A DNA stretch of 64,000 nucleotides from VYFG01 sp965248685 (GCA_965248685.1 CBDFKC010000003.1:62001-126000), one strand, 5' to 3'. Positions 17,148-26,753 are shown, counted from the first letter of the stretch. The notes: generated from the letters alone by a model not told the origin. A program made the numbers and translations.

Positions 17148-17966
17148 ATGAAACACCCTGTTTTCAATTGGAAGCGACTGTTTTTTATCCTGGTACTACT
17201 GCCGGCAATTGTTTTCCTGGTTGGGTTGGTGGCAATGATTGCTGCAGCAAATATACCCGGAACCTATTCCTCGTTTAATCCCGCCGCCGGACTCGATCGG
17301 GAAATTCGCCACCTGAGGGTATTTGCCCATGGCAAGGGCGCGACACCAGATACCTGGCAACGGGCTTTATCCGCCGGGGACCCGAGTGGCGAATATGTCG
17401 CCGGCAACGCTGGTCTGATAATTCCTGACTGGTCTGCATGGTCCAGTAGCTTCCTGCGGGTTTCGCTAAATGGACTCCATCTTGGGAGAATATTGGGCGC
17501 CCACCTGGGGACCCTGAATAATCTGGAGTCGGTACACGTGTCCGGTCATAGTGCCGGTGCATTTTTTGCATTCGGGGTATGCCAGGGAATAAAGAAACTC
17601 CACCCCCAAATTCGGGTTCAAACCACCTATCTGGCCCCGCTGTCACTCTACGGCGTGGTTTTTCGGCATTATGGTACCCGACGGTTTGGATCATGTGCTG
17701 ATTTCAGCGATGCCTACATAGACCGAGAAGATAGAACACCGGGAGCCAATCAGCCCCTTGAAAACGCACATTCTTTCGATCTGACTGAGCTTCGGCGGTC
17801 CGACCCATTCAAGGCGTATTCCGCCCACCTGTCGCCATTGTATTTTTATGCCCAGGCGCTGGTAAATGCTCGGGCGCTGCTATGGGTAGATAATCCGCGG
17901 ATAAAACAATTATTCCCCCCTGGGGAAGTTAGTAAAGTAAGCAATCCTTATCACGCATTCAAGTAG
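17148..17966 (+). CDS. Membrane-anchored alpha/beta hydrolase-like protein
   Basis: 272 residues. A hydrophobic N-terminal segment (LFFILVLLPAIVFLVGLVAMIAAA) is a signal anchor. The nucleophile elbow VSGHSAGAFFAFGVC carries a GxSxG motif, so a serine hydrolase of lipase or esterase type is likely. The acid and the His cannot be fixed with certainty. ATG 17148 is preferred over the overlapping TTG at 17145. No close family is recognised. It is a single gene ending shortly before the convergent flavoprotein gene. Confidence 0.7.
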   Translation: MKHPVFNWKRLFFILVLLPAIVFLVGLVAMIAAANIPGTYSSFNPAAGLDREIRHLRVFAHGKGATPDTWQRALSAGDPSGEYVAGNAGLIIPDWSAWSSSFLRVSLNGLHLGRILGAHLGTLNNLESVHVSGHSAGAFFAFGVCQGIKKLHPQIRVQTTYLAPLSLYGVVFRHYGTRRFGSCADFSDAYIDREDRTPGANQPLENAHSFDLTELRRSDPFKAYSAHLSPLYFYAQALVNARALLWVDNPRIKQLFPPGEVSKVSNPYHAFK

Positions 17967-18042
17967 CGATAGTGACTTAAAATATCTCCAAGGCTCTGCC
18001 CTATTGAGACGAGCAGGTCAATTATCTTTGTGTGTCCAGCTG

Positions 18043-19296
18043 CTACGATTCAGTCAGACTCAGCAATGAATCAAGCCTTGATACTGTCATCCTAGTATAG
18101 GGATTGCTTCGGTCCCAGACATAGCCCGCCAGCACACCACACATCATATGATAAATTTCCTCGCTTTTTTCCGGCGTATAGAATAATCGCGGCAGTATCC
18201 CGGCGTACCATGCCGCTACGTATTCCCGGAACGTATTAACACCTTCCATCAAGGGGTGCTGAAACTCATTGTGCCAGTCGGGTTGTTTTCCACCGTTAAT
18301 CGTAGCCGCCACCAAGGGCGCCGCCAGCATGGCGGATTTTAACGCGATGGTGACGCCGGACGAAAATATCGGATCGATAAATTCCCCCGCATTGCCAAGG
18401 ATGACGTATCGATCTCCGTACAATGATGAAATACTCGAACTGTAGGCGCTAATGCGACCCACTTTTCTCAATAGTTTGGATTCCCCTACGAGTTTAGACA
18501 TCAACAACTGTTTTGAAAGGTGTTGCCGAAAGTCATCTTCAAGGCTAGTCACCGAAGCCGGGTCGCGAAAACCGGTCACAACCCCGGCGGAGCATGTATT
18601 GCCAGCAAAAGGAATCAACCAGTACCAGGTTGAACTCTGTTTCTCAGTTTGCGCGATCAAAATTTTATTGCGGTCGAATCCCGCCAAATCCAGATCAACC
18701 TCCAGGTGACAGAACAACGCGCTTTTTTCTGCAAACCCTGAAGGTTTATCCAGGTTCAGTTTTCTTGCAAGTACCCTGCCAAAACCCGAAGCGTCGACGA
18801 GAAATTTGCTGTTGATTGTTCTTGTTTCGCCATTTGACTCCAGGTTTAAACGATAGCCTCCTCCTTCGATGGCATTGACGTCGGAAACGCTGGTTTGATA
18901 ACAAACCTGCACCCCCTTTTCGATACAACAATCGATCAATCGTTTGTCGAAATCCGCCCTTGGGACCTGGTAGGCATAGTGTTTCCCTGGGGTAAAACTA
19001 TCGGAAAAATTAAACGAAAACTGTTCTTCGTTAGTGGCGAACAGCGCACCATCCTTGTACTGAAAAGCGCCCGACTCAACCGCCTCCAACAACCCAGCGG
19101 CTTCCAGACAGTTAATTGCCTCGGGTAACAGGCTTTCGCCAATGGTAAATCGAGGAAACTGCTGACTTTCGATCACTAGGGCATATATTTCCCGTTCTGC
19201 CAGCCAGGACGCCATGGCAGCTCCCGATGGACCTGCACCAATGATGACCACATCGCTATTGTCAGGCAGGTTGTCAAACATCCCTGGGTCGCTCAT
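18043..19296 (-). CDS. FAD-dependent oxidoreductase, halogenase-like
   Basis: 417 residues. The N-terminal dinucleotide fold is VVIIGAGPSGAAMASWLAE. RFTIGESLLPEAINCLEAAGLL is the signature of the CmlS/aryl-polyene flavoprotein group within the tryptophan-halogenase superfamily. STWYWLIPF matches the WxWxIP halogenase motif, and the GNAGEFIDPIFSSG segment binds FAD. It may oxidise or halogenate a carrier-bound acyl chain, but activity cannot be read from sequence. The ATG overlaps the stop of an upstream reading frame, so it was once the last gene of a longer operon. The next genes upstream are damaged. Confidence 0.85.
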   Translation of the reverse strand: MSDPGMFDNLPDNSDVVIIGAGPSGAAMASWLAEREIYALVIESQQFPRFTIGESLLPEAINCLEAAGLLEAVESGAFQYKDGALFATNEEQFSFNFSDSFTPGKHYAYQVPRADFDKRLIDCCIEKGVQVCYQTSVSDVNAIEGGGYRLNLESNGETRTINSKFLVDASGFGRVLARKLNLDKPSGFAEKSALFCHLEVDLDLAGFDRNKILIAQTEKQSSTWYWLIPFAGNTCSAGVVTGFRDPASVTSLEDDFRQHLSKQLLMSKLVGESKLLRKVGRISAYSSSISSLYGDRYVILGNAGEFIDPIFSSGVTIALKSAMLAAPLVAATINGGKQPDWHNEFQHPLMEGVNTFREYVAAWYAGILPRLFYTPEKSEEIYHMMCGVLAGYVWDRSNPYTRMTVSRLDSLLSLTES

Positions 19297-19603
19297 TCTG
19301 CGGTATATACCGAGTTAGAACCCGCGGCGATACCCAAGCTAGTGGTATGACCACTCCCACGGGCAACGCCAAGTATTGGGTCTGCCTCAAATCGGGTACG
19401 GCCATGTGGCTCACCGCCTCTATATTGTCAGAGGTATCCAACGATAATGGTTTCAGCATCAAGCTTTCGACTCCCAATAGTGACTTCGCGGTTTCAGCCT
19501 GGACAAGATATGTATCTGTTTATGTATCAATAAAAACTCGCATACTTTTTTGTCTTCAATATCCAATTCAGTATCGGTTTGCCTGCTCCTTACCGGGCTA
19601 TCA
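19297..19603 (-). pseudogene. Unassigned coding remnant running into the flavoprotein start
   Basis: On the minus strand an open stretch (GEPHGRTRFEADPILG ... GHTTSLGIAAGSNSVYTAE) stops at a TGA overlapping the ATG of the flavoprotein gene, the usual sign of an operon partner. Upstream it is interrupted by stops. I do not recognise the family. In an intact aryl-polyene-type cluster, an exporter gene would be expected between the LolA-like and the oxidoreductase genes; most of any such gene has been lost. Confidence 0.35.
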
Positions 19604-19837
19604 TCAGTATGATACTTGTGCATCAGTCCGACGGCTGATGCGAAAATCACAATCGGTATAATGATCTGCGCGCTTCCCAACCTGGTATAAAGCACAAACT
19701 GTGCCCGATACTACCTCGTTATTCAACACCGCATCATACAATTGGTCAAGGAAAAAGGATTGTGCAAACACCGGACTCTGGAACCATCCGAGAACTACCA
19801 TAGTCACCAATCTGGCCAATGCATGCCGCGCAATCAT
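19604..19837 (-). pseudogene. Truncated LolA-like exported protein
   Basis: The start overlaps the stop of the thioesterase gene by four bases. The N-terminus is a signal peptide (LARLVTMVVLGWFQSPVFAQ) followed by FFLDQLYDAVLNNEVVSG, which fits the first helix of LolA-like outer-membrane lipoprotein carriers found in aryl-polyene clusters. After about 45 residues the resemblance ends, and the frame runs through unrelated sequence to residue 77, so the rest of the gene is lost. Confidence 0.4.
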
Positions 19838-20298
19838 TGCCCTCGACTATGTTTTTCTTTCCAGGCTTCAACTTTTTGCCCGAGTAGTGCAGGAGAACCG
19901 TATTCCATTGCCATCGATTTCATAACCAGCGGCACCTGGGTGCTCTGGCCACGGGTGATCACGCGCTGACTGGCTTTGTTAACTATCAGGTATTTGATTA
20001 GCAATCTGATTTCCCATTCAACGATGATTGCGATCACCTGCAACGGGTCATTGTAATGTGCAGGTTGTACGTAACGGGATCGCATATCCACTATTGGCCA
20101 AGCGTAACCAGACTCCTTCATTTGTGGATAATCGTAGTCGATTGCCTGGAGAACCGCGCAGCGCGCGATTTCAAAATACTTAACATAGTTACCATGCCAC
20201 ACTATCCCCATCACATCTATATCGTGGAATGGAACAGCAATATCTACCATGCATATTGGTAGTCCACGGTAGCGGGATAATTCTGGATGATCGATCAT
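19834..20298 (-). CDS. Acyl-CoA thioesterase, 4-hydroxybenzoyl-CoA thioesterase family
   Basis: 154 residues with the hotdog fold. VPFHDIDVMGIVWHGNYVKYFEIARCAVL is the 4HBT signature with the catalytic Asp in DxDxxGxVWHGNY. Such proteins release acyl groups from CoA or carrier protein; in aryl-polyene clusters a homologue precedes the LolA-like gene, as here. The start overlaps the stop of the acyltransferase remnant by four bases. The gene itself looks intact, though its neighbours are broken, so it may be functional or on the way to loss. Confidence 0.8.
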   Translation of the reverse strand: MIDHPELSRYRGLPICMVDIAVPFHDIDVMGIVWHGNYVKYFEIARCAVLQAIDYDYPQMKESGYAWPIVDMRSRYVQPAHYNDPLQVIAIIVEWEIRLLIKYLIVNKASQRVITRGQSTQVPLVMKSMAMEYGSPALLGQKVEAWKEKHSRGQ

Positions 20299-20580
20299 GT
20301 TTGGTTGGTTCGGCTGATTTCGGGCGCGGCCCAGAGATCATAAAGGTTATACCACTGCAGAGGATGGTTAAAGCATTTGTCCAGGCTAAACCGCTGCGCG
20401 CAATAGACAGATCAAAATTACCTAAGTGCGATACTCGAATTATTGTGACTCAGCCTGGGTTTCCCAGCCACTTTCTTTGCTCAATAGATGAGGGTGTGCC
20501 ACGATCACGATTGATAGAATACGGCAATATAGTTAAACATAACATGCCGCGCGTCGAAACGGACTTTGTCTATAAAAATC
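20295..20580 (-). pseudogene. Remnant of an LPLAT-type acyltransferase
   Basis: Two pieces lie in different frames. VSHLGNFDLSIARS is the central motif of predicted LPLAT (lipid A acyltransferase-like) proteins. FNHPLQWYNLYDLWAAPEISRTNQT is their C-terminal end, stopping at a TGA that overlaps the thioesterase ATG. In-frame stops and a missing middle show that the gene is dead. In intact clusters this acyltransferase stands directly upstream of the thioesterase. Confidence 0.6.
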
Positions 20581-20581
20581 T

Positions 20582-21580
20582 CTATTGGTTCTTCAAAGAA
20601 ACTTGGGAATAAGTCATTCCAACTTTCTCAAAGGCATGGTGATCGGCAATTGATGCTCCAATAAGTGCGGCATTGGTATCCGATATCAAGAATGTAGGGA
20701 TTGCCTTCAGCATTTCCGTTTTTAAACCCCTGTTTTCAAAACGCTCTCGAAAGATTTTCGACTGGCAGAAAAAATCTGCCATATGATTCACCACCCCACC
20801 ACCAATATACATTCCACCACTGGCGTTCAAGGTCAGTGCAAGATCTCCTGCGACATCACCGAAAATTCCGCAATATATTTCTAACGCCCGGTGACAGGTT
20901 GCATCGCTAGCATTGTTTCCGAAACAGACAACCTCCGCTGGCATTTGACAAATCGATTCAACGCCATTCACCTGGGTAAGCCCTTCATACAAGCGAAGTA
21001 ACCCTGTACCACTCAGTAACGACTCGGCGGAAATATAGGAATCATTTGGCGCCATAACGCGGAGCAATTCTTTCTCGTAATCATCTGTTGCAGCATAACG
21101 CACGTGACCGCCCTCGCCCTGAACGGGCAACCACCCATCAACCGTGGGAAGCAATCCGGAAACACCCAGACCGGTACCCGCCCCGATTACCCCCTTCGCT
21201 GAATCCTGTCTGATCTGGGTTTCTCTCGTAAGGGCACACTCAACCCTGCGTAACTGATTTTCGCGGAGAAAAGGAATTGCCATCGCTAGCGCTGTAAAGT
21301 CGTTCAGTACCTTAAGTCGGCCGAAATGAAATCGTTGAGCGAGCCGGGATAGGCTAAATCGCCAATTCATATTTGTGAACACAATCTCGTCACACTCCAC
21401 CGAGCTGGCAACGGCAATCACCGCATTACTGACAGTTTGATTTGATACTGAAAAATAGTGTTCCAGTAAAGAGTCAATACCATCGAACTCGGCGCAGCGA
21501 AATACTGTTACTTGCTCTAAAGCTCCTTTGGAAACCAACCCAATACGCGCGTTACTGCCACCTATATCAGCAACCAGCAT
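20582..21580 (-). CDS. glk: Glucokinase (Glk family)
   Basis: 332 residues from ATG 21580; a TTG at 21592 is also open. MLVADIGGSNARIGLV is the N-terminal phosphate motif, VLNDFTALAMAIPFL contains the catalytic Asp, and GVIGAGTGLGVSGLL and GEGGHVRYAATDDYEKELL are typical of bacterial Glk. C-terminal MYIGGGVVNHMADFF also fits. It phosphorylates glucose with ATP. It is the last gene of the long sugar operon and follows xylA directly. Confidence 0.92.
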   Translation of the reverse strand: MLVADIGGSNARIGLVSKGALEQVTVFRCAEFDGIDSLLEHYFSVSNQTVSNAVIAVASSVECDEIVFTNMNWRFSLSRLAQRFHFGRLKVLNDFTALAMAIPFLRENQLRRVECALTRETQIRQDSAKGVIGAGTGLGVSGLLPTVDGWLPVQGEGGHVRYAATDDYEKELLRVMAPNDSYISAESLLSGTGLLRLYEGLTQVNGVESICQMPAEVVCFGNNASDATCHRALEIYCGIFGDVAGDLALTLNASGGMYIGGGVVNHMADFFCQSKIFRERFENRGLKTEMLKAIPTFLISDTNAALIGASIADHHAFEKVGMTYSQVSLKNQ

Positions 21581-21593
21581 TTTTGAATCCAAA

Positions 21594-22913
21594 TCAAACG
21601 AACCTGTTAACGTAATTTTCGAAAATTTCCTGCTGCCCGGACTTCGGCTGCGGGTTCAATGCAGTTTTTTCTACGGTTTCAGCTATCTGTTCCAGGGTAT
21701 AACCCCCTTCCAGCATTTTCCCGGCTTCTTCCGTAGACCAGCCACGGTAACGATTCGAAAGTGCCTGATCCAGGCCACCATCTTCAATCATCGCAGCGGC
21801 GGCCTTGAGCCCTCTCGCACAGATATCCATGGCCCCCATATGGGCCGCCAATAAGTCTTGCGGATCGAGTGACTGGCGTCGCAGTTTCGCGTCAAAGTTG
21901 GTACCACCACTACCAAATCCACCCGCCTGCAGAATGTGATAGTAAGCGAGCGCGACTTCGGGTGTGTTGTTGGGGAACTGATCGGTATCCCATCCGGATT
22001 GATAGTCATTTCGATTCATATCGATCGACCCTAAAATTCCCAGGGATATTGCGGTTGCAAGTTCATGCTCAAATGTGTGCCCGGCCAGTATCGCGTGCCC
22101 CTGTTCTACATTGACCTTTACTTCTTCCTCGAGGCCATGGCGCTTCAGAAACCCCCAGACCGTCGCGACATCGAAATCGTATTGGTGCTTGGTCGGTTCC
22201 TGTGGTTTGGGTTCGACCAGAATAGTGCCCTCGAAACCGATCTTGTACTTGTGCTCGACCACCATATTTAACATACGACCCATCTGCTGATCTTCTCGCG
22301 ACAAATCTGTATTGAGCAATGTCTCGTAGCCTTCCCGACCGCCCCAAAGCACATAATTCTCACCTTGCAGACGATGGGTGGCATCCATGCAGATCTTGAT
22401 CGTCGCGGCAGCATAAGCGAATACATCGGGATCGGGGTTGGTTGCTGCTCCTGACATAAATCGCCGATGTGAGAACAAGTTGGCCGTGCCCCACAGGAGG
22501 CCTATACCCGTGTCAGCCATTTTCTGCTCGAATACATCAACAATGGCATTCAAATTGGCCGCACTCTCGCTAAAGTTGCTGCCTTCGGGCCTTACGTCGC
22601 CATCGTGAAAACAAAAGTAAGGCACACCGAGAGCTGAAAACATCTCGAACGCCACATCCGCCTTTAACCGGGCGGCCGCCATGCCATCCGCCAACCGGTC
22701 CGGGAACCAGGGGCGATCAAATGTTTGCCCGCCGAACGGATCACCACCAGGCCAGGCAAAAGAATGCCAGTAGGCGCAGGAAAAACGGAGGTGGTCTTCC
22801 ATACGCTTTTCCAACACCACTTCATCGGGGTTATAGTGTCGAAACGCCAGTAAATTGGTGCTTTCTTCGCCTTCATAGGCGATTTTCCGGGTCGGAAAAA
22901 AGTCTGTGCTCAT
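21594..22913 (-). CDS. xylA: Xylose isomerase
   Basis: 439 residues, the usual length of the long bacterial form. Catalytic and metal-binding stretches are visible: YFCFHDGDVRPEG (His and Asp), TILVEPKPQEPTKHQYDFDV (metal Glu) and SIDMNRNDYQSGWDTDQFP (Asp ligands). It interconverts D-xylose and D-xylulose. It overlaps xylB by four bases (ATGA) and lies just before glk. With xylB and the ABC importer it completes xylose uptake and entry into the pentose phosphate route. Confidence 0.97.
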   Translation of the reverse strand: MSTDFFPTRKIAYEGEESTNLLAFRHYNPDEVVLEKRMEDHLRFSCAYWHSFAWPGGDPFGGQTFDRPWFPDRLADGMAAARLKADVAFEMFSALGVPYFCFHDGDVRPEGSNFSESAANLNAIVDVFEQKMADTGIGLLWGTANLFSHRRFMSGAATNPDPDVFAYAAATIKICMDATHRLQGENYVLWGGREGYETLLNTDLSREDQQMGRMLNMVVEHKYKIGFEGTILVEPKPQEPTKHQYDFDVATVWGFLKRHGLEEEVKVNVEQGHAILAGHTFEHELATAISLGILGSIDMNRNDYQSGWDTDQFPNNTPEVALAYYHILQAGGFGSGGTNFDAKLRRQSLDPQDLLAAHMGAMDICARGLKAAAAMIEDGGLDQALSNRYRGWSTEEAGKMLEGGYTLEQIAETVEKTALNPQPKSGQQEIFENYVNRFV

Positions 22914-24361
22914 GAGATTTCCTTTAAAACCGAATAGCTCTCGGTATATCGTTGATAAGCTGCGTCATATGCTGCGACAAGGTTATGTTGCGGTTCAAAC
23001 GACCGCTGAATCTTTGGTGGCGTCATAACGCTCGATGGAGACAGACCTGATACCCCTACCATGGCCAGGCGGGCGGCACCCATGGCTGCGCCAAAGTCAC
23101 CCTTCTCTGGCAAATGGAGTGGCAGGTTCAGTGTGTTAGCGAGCGTCTCGAGCCAAAATATCGATCGCGAGCCACCGCCAATGGCAAAAGCTCCGGGCAA
23201 TTCTGTACCCGTGAATTTCAAGGCCTGAAGGCAGTCACGCAGGGCAAAACCGACGCCCTCCATGACCGCCTGACAGAGCGCTTTGCAATCGGTTGCCCTG
23301 GACATACCGATGAAGGTTGCGCGCGCATTCACGTCATTATGCGGCGTTCGTTCACCAGACAAATAGGGCAGAAACAATACGGGAGAGGGCCCGGTTGCTC
23401 GATCGGGTAACTGGGCAGCCAGTTCTTTCACCGTCTTCCCAACATTGGATGCCAGCCAGTTTAGACTGTCAGTGGCTGATAGTGTCACGCCCATCTGGTA
23501 CCATTTATCGGGAACGGCATGGCAAAACGTATGCACTGCCGATGCTGGAGCGGGCGCGTAATGATCTTTTGCAGCCAGCAAGACTCCCGACGTCCCCAGC
23601 GACAAAAAACCCTGCCCTTCCGCCAAAGCCCCAATACCACAAGCTGCCGCGGCATTGTCACCGCCCCCACCCACGACGCCGACGTCGGCAGCTAAGCCCA
23701 ATTCATCTGCGACTGAATTATTAAGTGTCCCGACCAGTTCGGAACCTTCGACCAGCTCGGGCAAATGGTTGCGAAGCATGCCTGATTTTTCGATCAACTC
23801 ATCGGACCAGTCCCTGTTACCGACGTCTAGCCAGCTGGTGCCTGCCGCATCAGACATCTCGGTAACCAGTCGACCCGTAAGCCAATACACGATGTAGTCC
23901 TTGGGTAGCAATACCTGGTCAACCCGGGCAAAGTTATCGGGTTCGTGGCGGGCCATCCACAATAGTTTTGGGGCGGTGAAGCCGGGGAACACAATGTTGC
24001 CAGACCGGTCACGGAACTCGTGCATGGCGTCCAGTTCTGCCGCTTCCTTACTGGCTCTGCCGTCGTTCCAGAGAATACAGGGGCGTACAACTTTACCAGA
24101 ACGGTCAAGAATGGTCGCGCCATGCATCTGTCCCGCCACCCCGATTCCCTTGATGGCGGCGAATTCTTTTGGGTAAGCGCTGCGTAACTGCGCCGCAACC
24201 TTGCGGCAGGCTTTTAGCCAGTCCGCGGGATCCTGTTCGGACCATCCCTCCCTGGGCGCGCTGACCGTGTACTCTGTCGATTTGTCACCGACAGGCTCAC
24301 CTTCAACCGAAACCAGCAGGCCACGCAACCCGGATGTGCCAAGATCAAGACCAAGATACAT
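22910..24361 (-). CDS. xylB: Xylulokinase
   Basis: 483 residues of the FGGY kinase family. The N-terminal MYLGLDLGTSGLRGLLV is the first phosphate motif, WNDGRASKEAAELD and the VVGGGGDNAAAACGIG segment belong to the substrate and ATP site, and YLSGERTPHNDVNAR with AFAIGGGSRSIFWLETLAN is typical of XylB. It converts D-xylulose to xylulose 5-phosphate. It is translationally coupled with xylA and follows the Gfo/Idh/MocA gene by seven bases. Confidence 0.95.
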   Translation of the reverse strand: MYLGLDLGTSGLRGLLVSVEGEPVGDKSTEYTVSAPREGWSEQDPADWLKACRKVAAQLRSAYPKEFAAIKGIGVAGQMHGATILDRSGKVVRPCILWNDGRASKEAAELDAMHEFRDRSGNIVFPGFTAPKLLWMARHEPDNFARVDQVLLPKDYIVYWLTGRLVTEMSDAAGTSWLDVGNRDWSDELIEKSGMLRNHLPELVEGSELVGTLNNSVADELGLAADVGVVGGGGDNAAAACGIGALAEGQGFLSLGTSGVLLAAKDHYAPAPASAVHTFCHAVPDKWYQMGVTLSATDSLNWLASNVGKTVKELAAQLPDRATGPSPVLFLPYLSGERTPHNDVNARATFIGMSRATDCKALCQAVMEGVGFALRDCLQALKFTGTELPGAFAIGGGSRSIFWLETLANTLNLPLHLPEKGDFGAAMGAARLAMVGVSGLSPSSVMTPPKIQRSFEPQHNLVAAYDAAYQRYTESYSVLKEIS

Positions 24362-24368
24362 ATTCGGC

Positions 24369-25532
24369 TCAGCTCAGTGCAACCCAGGCCGAATTGCGCG
24401 CGGATGATCTGACACAGGCATCAACGAACTGCACCCCCTTGAGGCCGTCCTGTACCGTTGGAAACATGACCTCCGACGGCGGCAGATTGCCCTGGCGGTG
24501 CGCCACAATGGCTTCCGCCGCCTCAGAGTAGATGTTGGCGAATCCTTCCAGATATCCCTCTGGATGACCCGGGGGAATGCGACTCATACGGGCGGCCACA
24601 TCGCCAGCGCCAGCCCCATTGCGAGTGATGAGTTGTCTGGGCTTACCAAACGGGGAATACCAGAGGTAGTTGGGATCTTGCTGCGCCCACTCCAGCCCGC
24701 CTGTTTCGCCGTACACCCGCAAACGCAATGCATTTTCATTACCGGGTGCAACCTGGCTACTCCACAACATACCCCGTGCACCGCCCTTGAACCGCAGCAT
24801 GACGTGGGCATTGTCATCAACCTGGCGGCCCTCAACGAAGGCCTGGATATCGGCTGCCAGGCTCTCGACCTCGAGTCCGGTGACAAAGCCTACCAGGTTA
24901 AAAGCATGGGTGCCGATGTCGCCGGTAGAACCCCCGGCCCCGGATCGTGCGGGGTCTGTACGCCATTCGGCCTGCTTGAAATCCTGGTGGATGGTCAACC
25001 AGTCCTGGGGATATTCCACCTGCACCACACGTATTTTCCCGAGGTCACCGTTGGCCACCATCTGCTTCGCCTGGCGCACCATGGGATAACCGGTATAGTT
25101 GTGAGTGAGCACAAAAAGGGCATCGGACGACTCCGCTGACTTCACCAATTTTCGGGCGTCAGCCAGGTTCGAGGTCAGCGGTTTGTCACAGATGACATGA
25201 ATTCCCCGTTTGAGAAATTCGCGCGCCGCAGCATAATGCACATGATTCGGCGTAACAATGGATACGGCTTCAATGCCATCTTTGAGGCGCGTCTCACGGA
25301 TTGCCATTTGCTTGAAGTCATCGTATATCCGATCGGGCGGCAATCTCAGTGCCAGGCCGGATTCCTGCGCCTTAGCCGGGGTCGATGACAATGCCCCGGC
25401 GACCAGTTTGAACTTGTCATCGAGGCGGGCAGCGATCCGATGCACCCCCCCTATAAAGGCATCGTTGCCACCCCCAACCATACCAAGGCGGATCTGACCC
25501 GAACGCGTGCTAAATTTTCTGTCGCCCGTCAT
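24369..25532 (-). CDS. Gfo/Idh/MocA family oxidoreductase
   Basis: 387 residues. An N-terminal Rossmann fold (IRLGMVGGGNDAFIGGVHRIAA) is followed by EAVSIVTPNHVHYAAAREFLKRGIHVICDKPLTSN, the NAD(P) segment with the catalytic CDKP lysine, and a beta-sheet substrate domain. The variable residues match the myo-inositol/sugar dehydrogenase type. It probably oxidises a sugar or cyclitol. Two bases separate it from the TIM-barrel isomerase gene upstream, so both likely act in one short pathway that feeds the sugar operon. Confidence 0.92.
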   Translation of the reverse strand: MTGDRKFSTRSGQIRLGMVGGGNDAFIGGVHRIAARLDDKFKLVAGALSSTPAKAQESGLALRLPPDRIYDDFKQMAIRETRLKDGIEAVSIVTPNHVHYAAAREFLKRGIHVICDKPLTSNLADARKLVKSAESSDALFVLTHNYTGYPMVRQAKQMVANGDLGKIRVVQVEYPQDWLTIHQDFKQAEWRTDPARSGAGGSTGDIGTHAFNLVGFVTGLEVESLAADIQAFVEGRQVDDNAHVMLRFKGGARGMLWSSQVAPGNENALRLRVYGETGGLEWAQQDPNYLWYSPFGKPRQLITRNGAGAGDVAARMSRIPPGHPEGYLEGFANIYSEAAEAIVAHRQGNLPPSEVMFPTVQDGLKGVQFVDACVRSSARNSAWVALS

Positions 25533-25534
25533 TA

Positions 25535-26587
25535 TTAGATACCGAGCATTTTCCTGTTGCTCTCCTCGTCTGTTCCGGCGCCGGCAAAATCATCGAATGC
25601 GCGTTCGGTAACGCGAATGATGTGGTCGCTAACAAACATTGCACCCTCACGGGCCCCATCTTCGGGGTGCTTCAGGCAGCATTCCCATTCGACCACAGCC
25701 CAGCCCTCGAAATTGTTGGCTGCCATCTTGGAAAAAATGGCAGCGAAATCGACCTGCCCATCACCCAGGCTTCTAAAGCGCCCCGCGCGGTCGACCCAGG
25801 GTTGGTAGCCGCTGTACACACCCTGGCGGCCAGTCGGGTTGAACTCCGCGTCTTTTACATGGAACATTTTGATGCGGTCTTGGTAGATATCAATATGATC
25901 CAGGTAATCCAGACACTGCAGAACATAGTGCGAAGGGTCATAGAGCATGTTGCAACGGGGATGATTATCCACCCGCTCCAGGAACATTTCGAAAGTCACG
26001 CCATCATGCAGGTCTTCTCCAGGATGGATCTCATAACAGACGTTAACGTCACACTCTTCCGCATGATCAAGGATGGGGCGCCAGCGCGCTGCCAGTTCAT
26101 CAAATGCCGTTTCAATCAGGCCAGCAGGTCGCTGAGGCCAGGGGTAAAGGTAGGGCCATGCCAATGCGCCGGAAAATGAAACATGGTCGGTCATCTCCAT
26201 ATTCTTCGAAGCCGACAGGGCCATCATCATCTGCTCAACCGCCCACGCCTGCCGAGCCTTCGGGTCGCCGTGAACCTTGGGGTCGGCAAAGCCGTCGAAA
26301 GACGTGTCGTAGGCTGGGTGGACCGCCACAAGCTGTCCCTGCAGGTGGGTTGAAAGCTCGGTTACTGCGATACCATTTTCGGCCGCTTTGCCCTTGAATT
26401 CATCACAATAGTCCTTTGAAGTTGCCGCTTTTTCCAGATCAATCAGTCGTGCGTCCCAACTGGGCACCTGGACGCCCTTATATCCGCAGTCCGCCGCCCA
26501 TTTTGTAATACTATCCCAGGTATTAAACGGCGCTTCATCGCTCGCGTATTGTGCAAGAAACAGCGCCGGGCCTTTAATCGTCTTCAT
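25535..26587 (-). CDS. Sugar phosphate isomerase/epimerase (TIM barrel)
   Basis: 350 residues of the AP endonuclease family 2/xylose isomerase-like barrel. VCYEIHPGEDLHDGVTFEMFLERV and NMLYDPSHYVLQCLDYLDHI hold metal-binding Glu, Asp and His residues; FHVKDAEF and WAVVEWECC continue the ligand set. It is often paired with Gfo/Idh/MocA dehydrogenases, as here. The reaction is probably epimerisation or isomerisation of an oxidised sugar or inositol derivative. A tiny ORF resembling a dehydrogenase start ends two bases before its ATG. Confidence 0.88.
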   Translation of the reverse strand: MKTIKGPALFLAQYASDEAPFNTWDSITKWAADCGYKGVQVPSWDARLIDLEKAATSKDYCDEFKGKAAENGIAVTELSTHLQGQLVAVHPAYDTSFDGFADPKVHGDPKARQAWAVEQMMMALSASKNMEMTDHVSFSGALAWPYLYPWPQRPAGLIETAFDELAARWRPILDHAEECDVNVCYEIHPGEDLHDGVTFEMFLERVDNHPRCNMLYDPSHYVLQCLDYLDHIDIYQDRIKMFHVKDAEFNPTGRQGVYSGYQPWVDRAGRFRSLGDGQVDFAAIFSKMAANNFEGWAVVEWECCLKHPEDGAREGAMFVSDHIIRVTERAFDDFAGAGTDEESNRKMLGI

Positions 26588-26589
26588 AC

Positions 26590-26745
26590 TTAAACCTCAT
26601 GAATTTTCGTTTCAATGTTTGGGCCACCAACAGGTGGCAGATTTTCGTCACTGGCGGTCGGTTCCGATGCAACGATTACATTGTCGACCTTGCCAAGAAT
26701 TTCTTCGGCAGCAGAATCGATTGTTTCCAGCAACAAGATCGCCAT
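26590..26745 (-). pseudogene. Vestigial ORF (51 aa) resembling the N-terminus of a 2-hydroxyacid dehydrogenase
   Basis: The frame starts eight bases after the VOC gene stop and ends two bases before the next gene. MAILLLETIDSAAEEILGK followed by VDNVIVASEPT resembles the first strand-helix-strand of phosphoglycerate dehydrogenase-like enzymes; the remaining ~20 residues do not. It looks like a large internal deletion that kept operon spacing. A genuine small protein is the alternative. Confidence 0.45.
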
Positions 26746-26753
26746 CAGCTGGA

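Noticed and set aside
20229..20612. 127-codon plus-strand frame
   Set aside because: It is antisense to the acyltransferase remnant and the thioesterase start; the minus-strand reading has family motifs.
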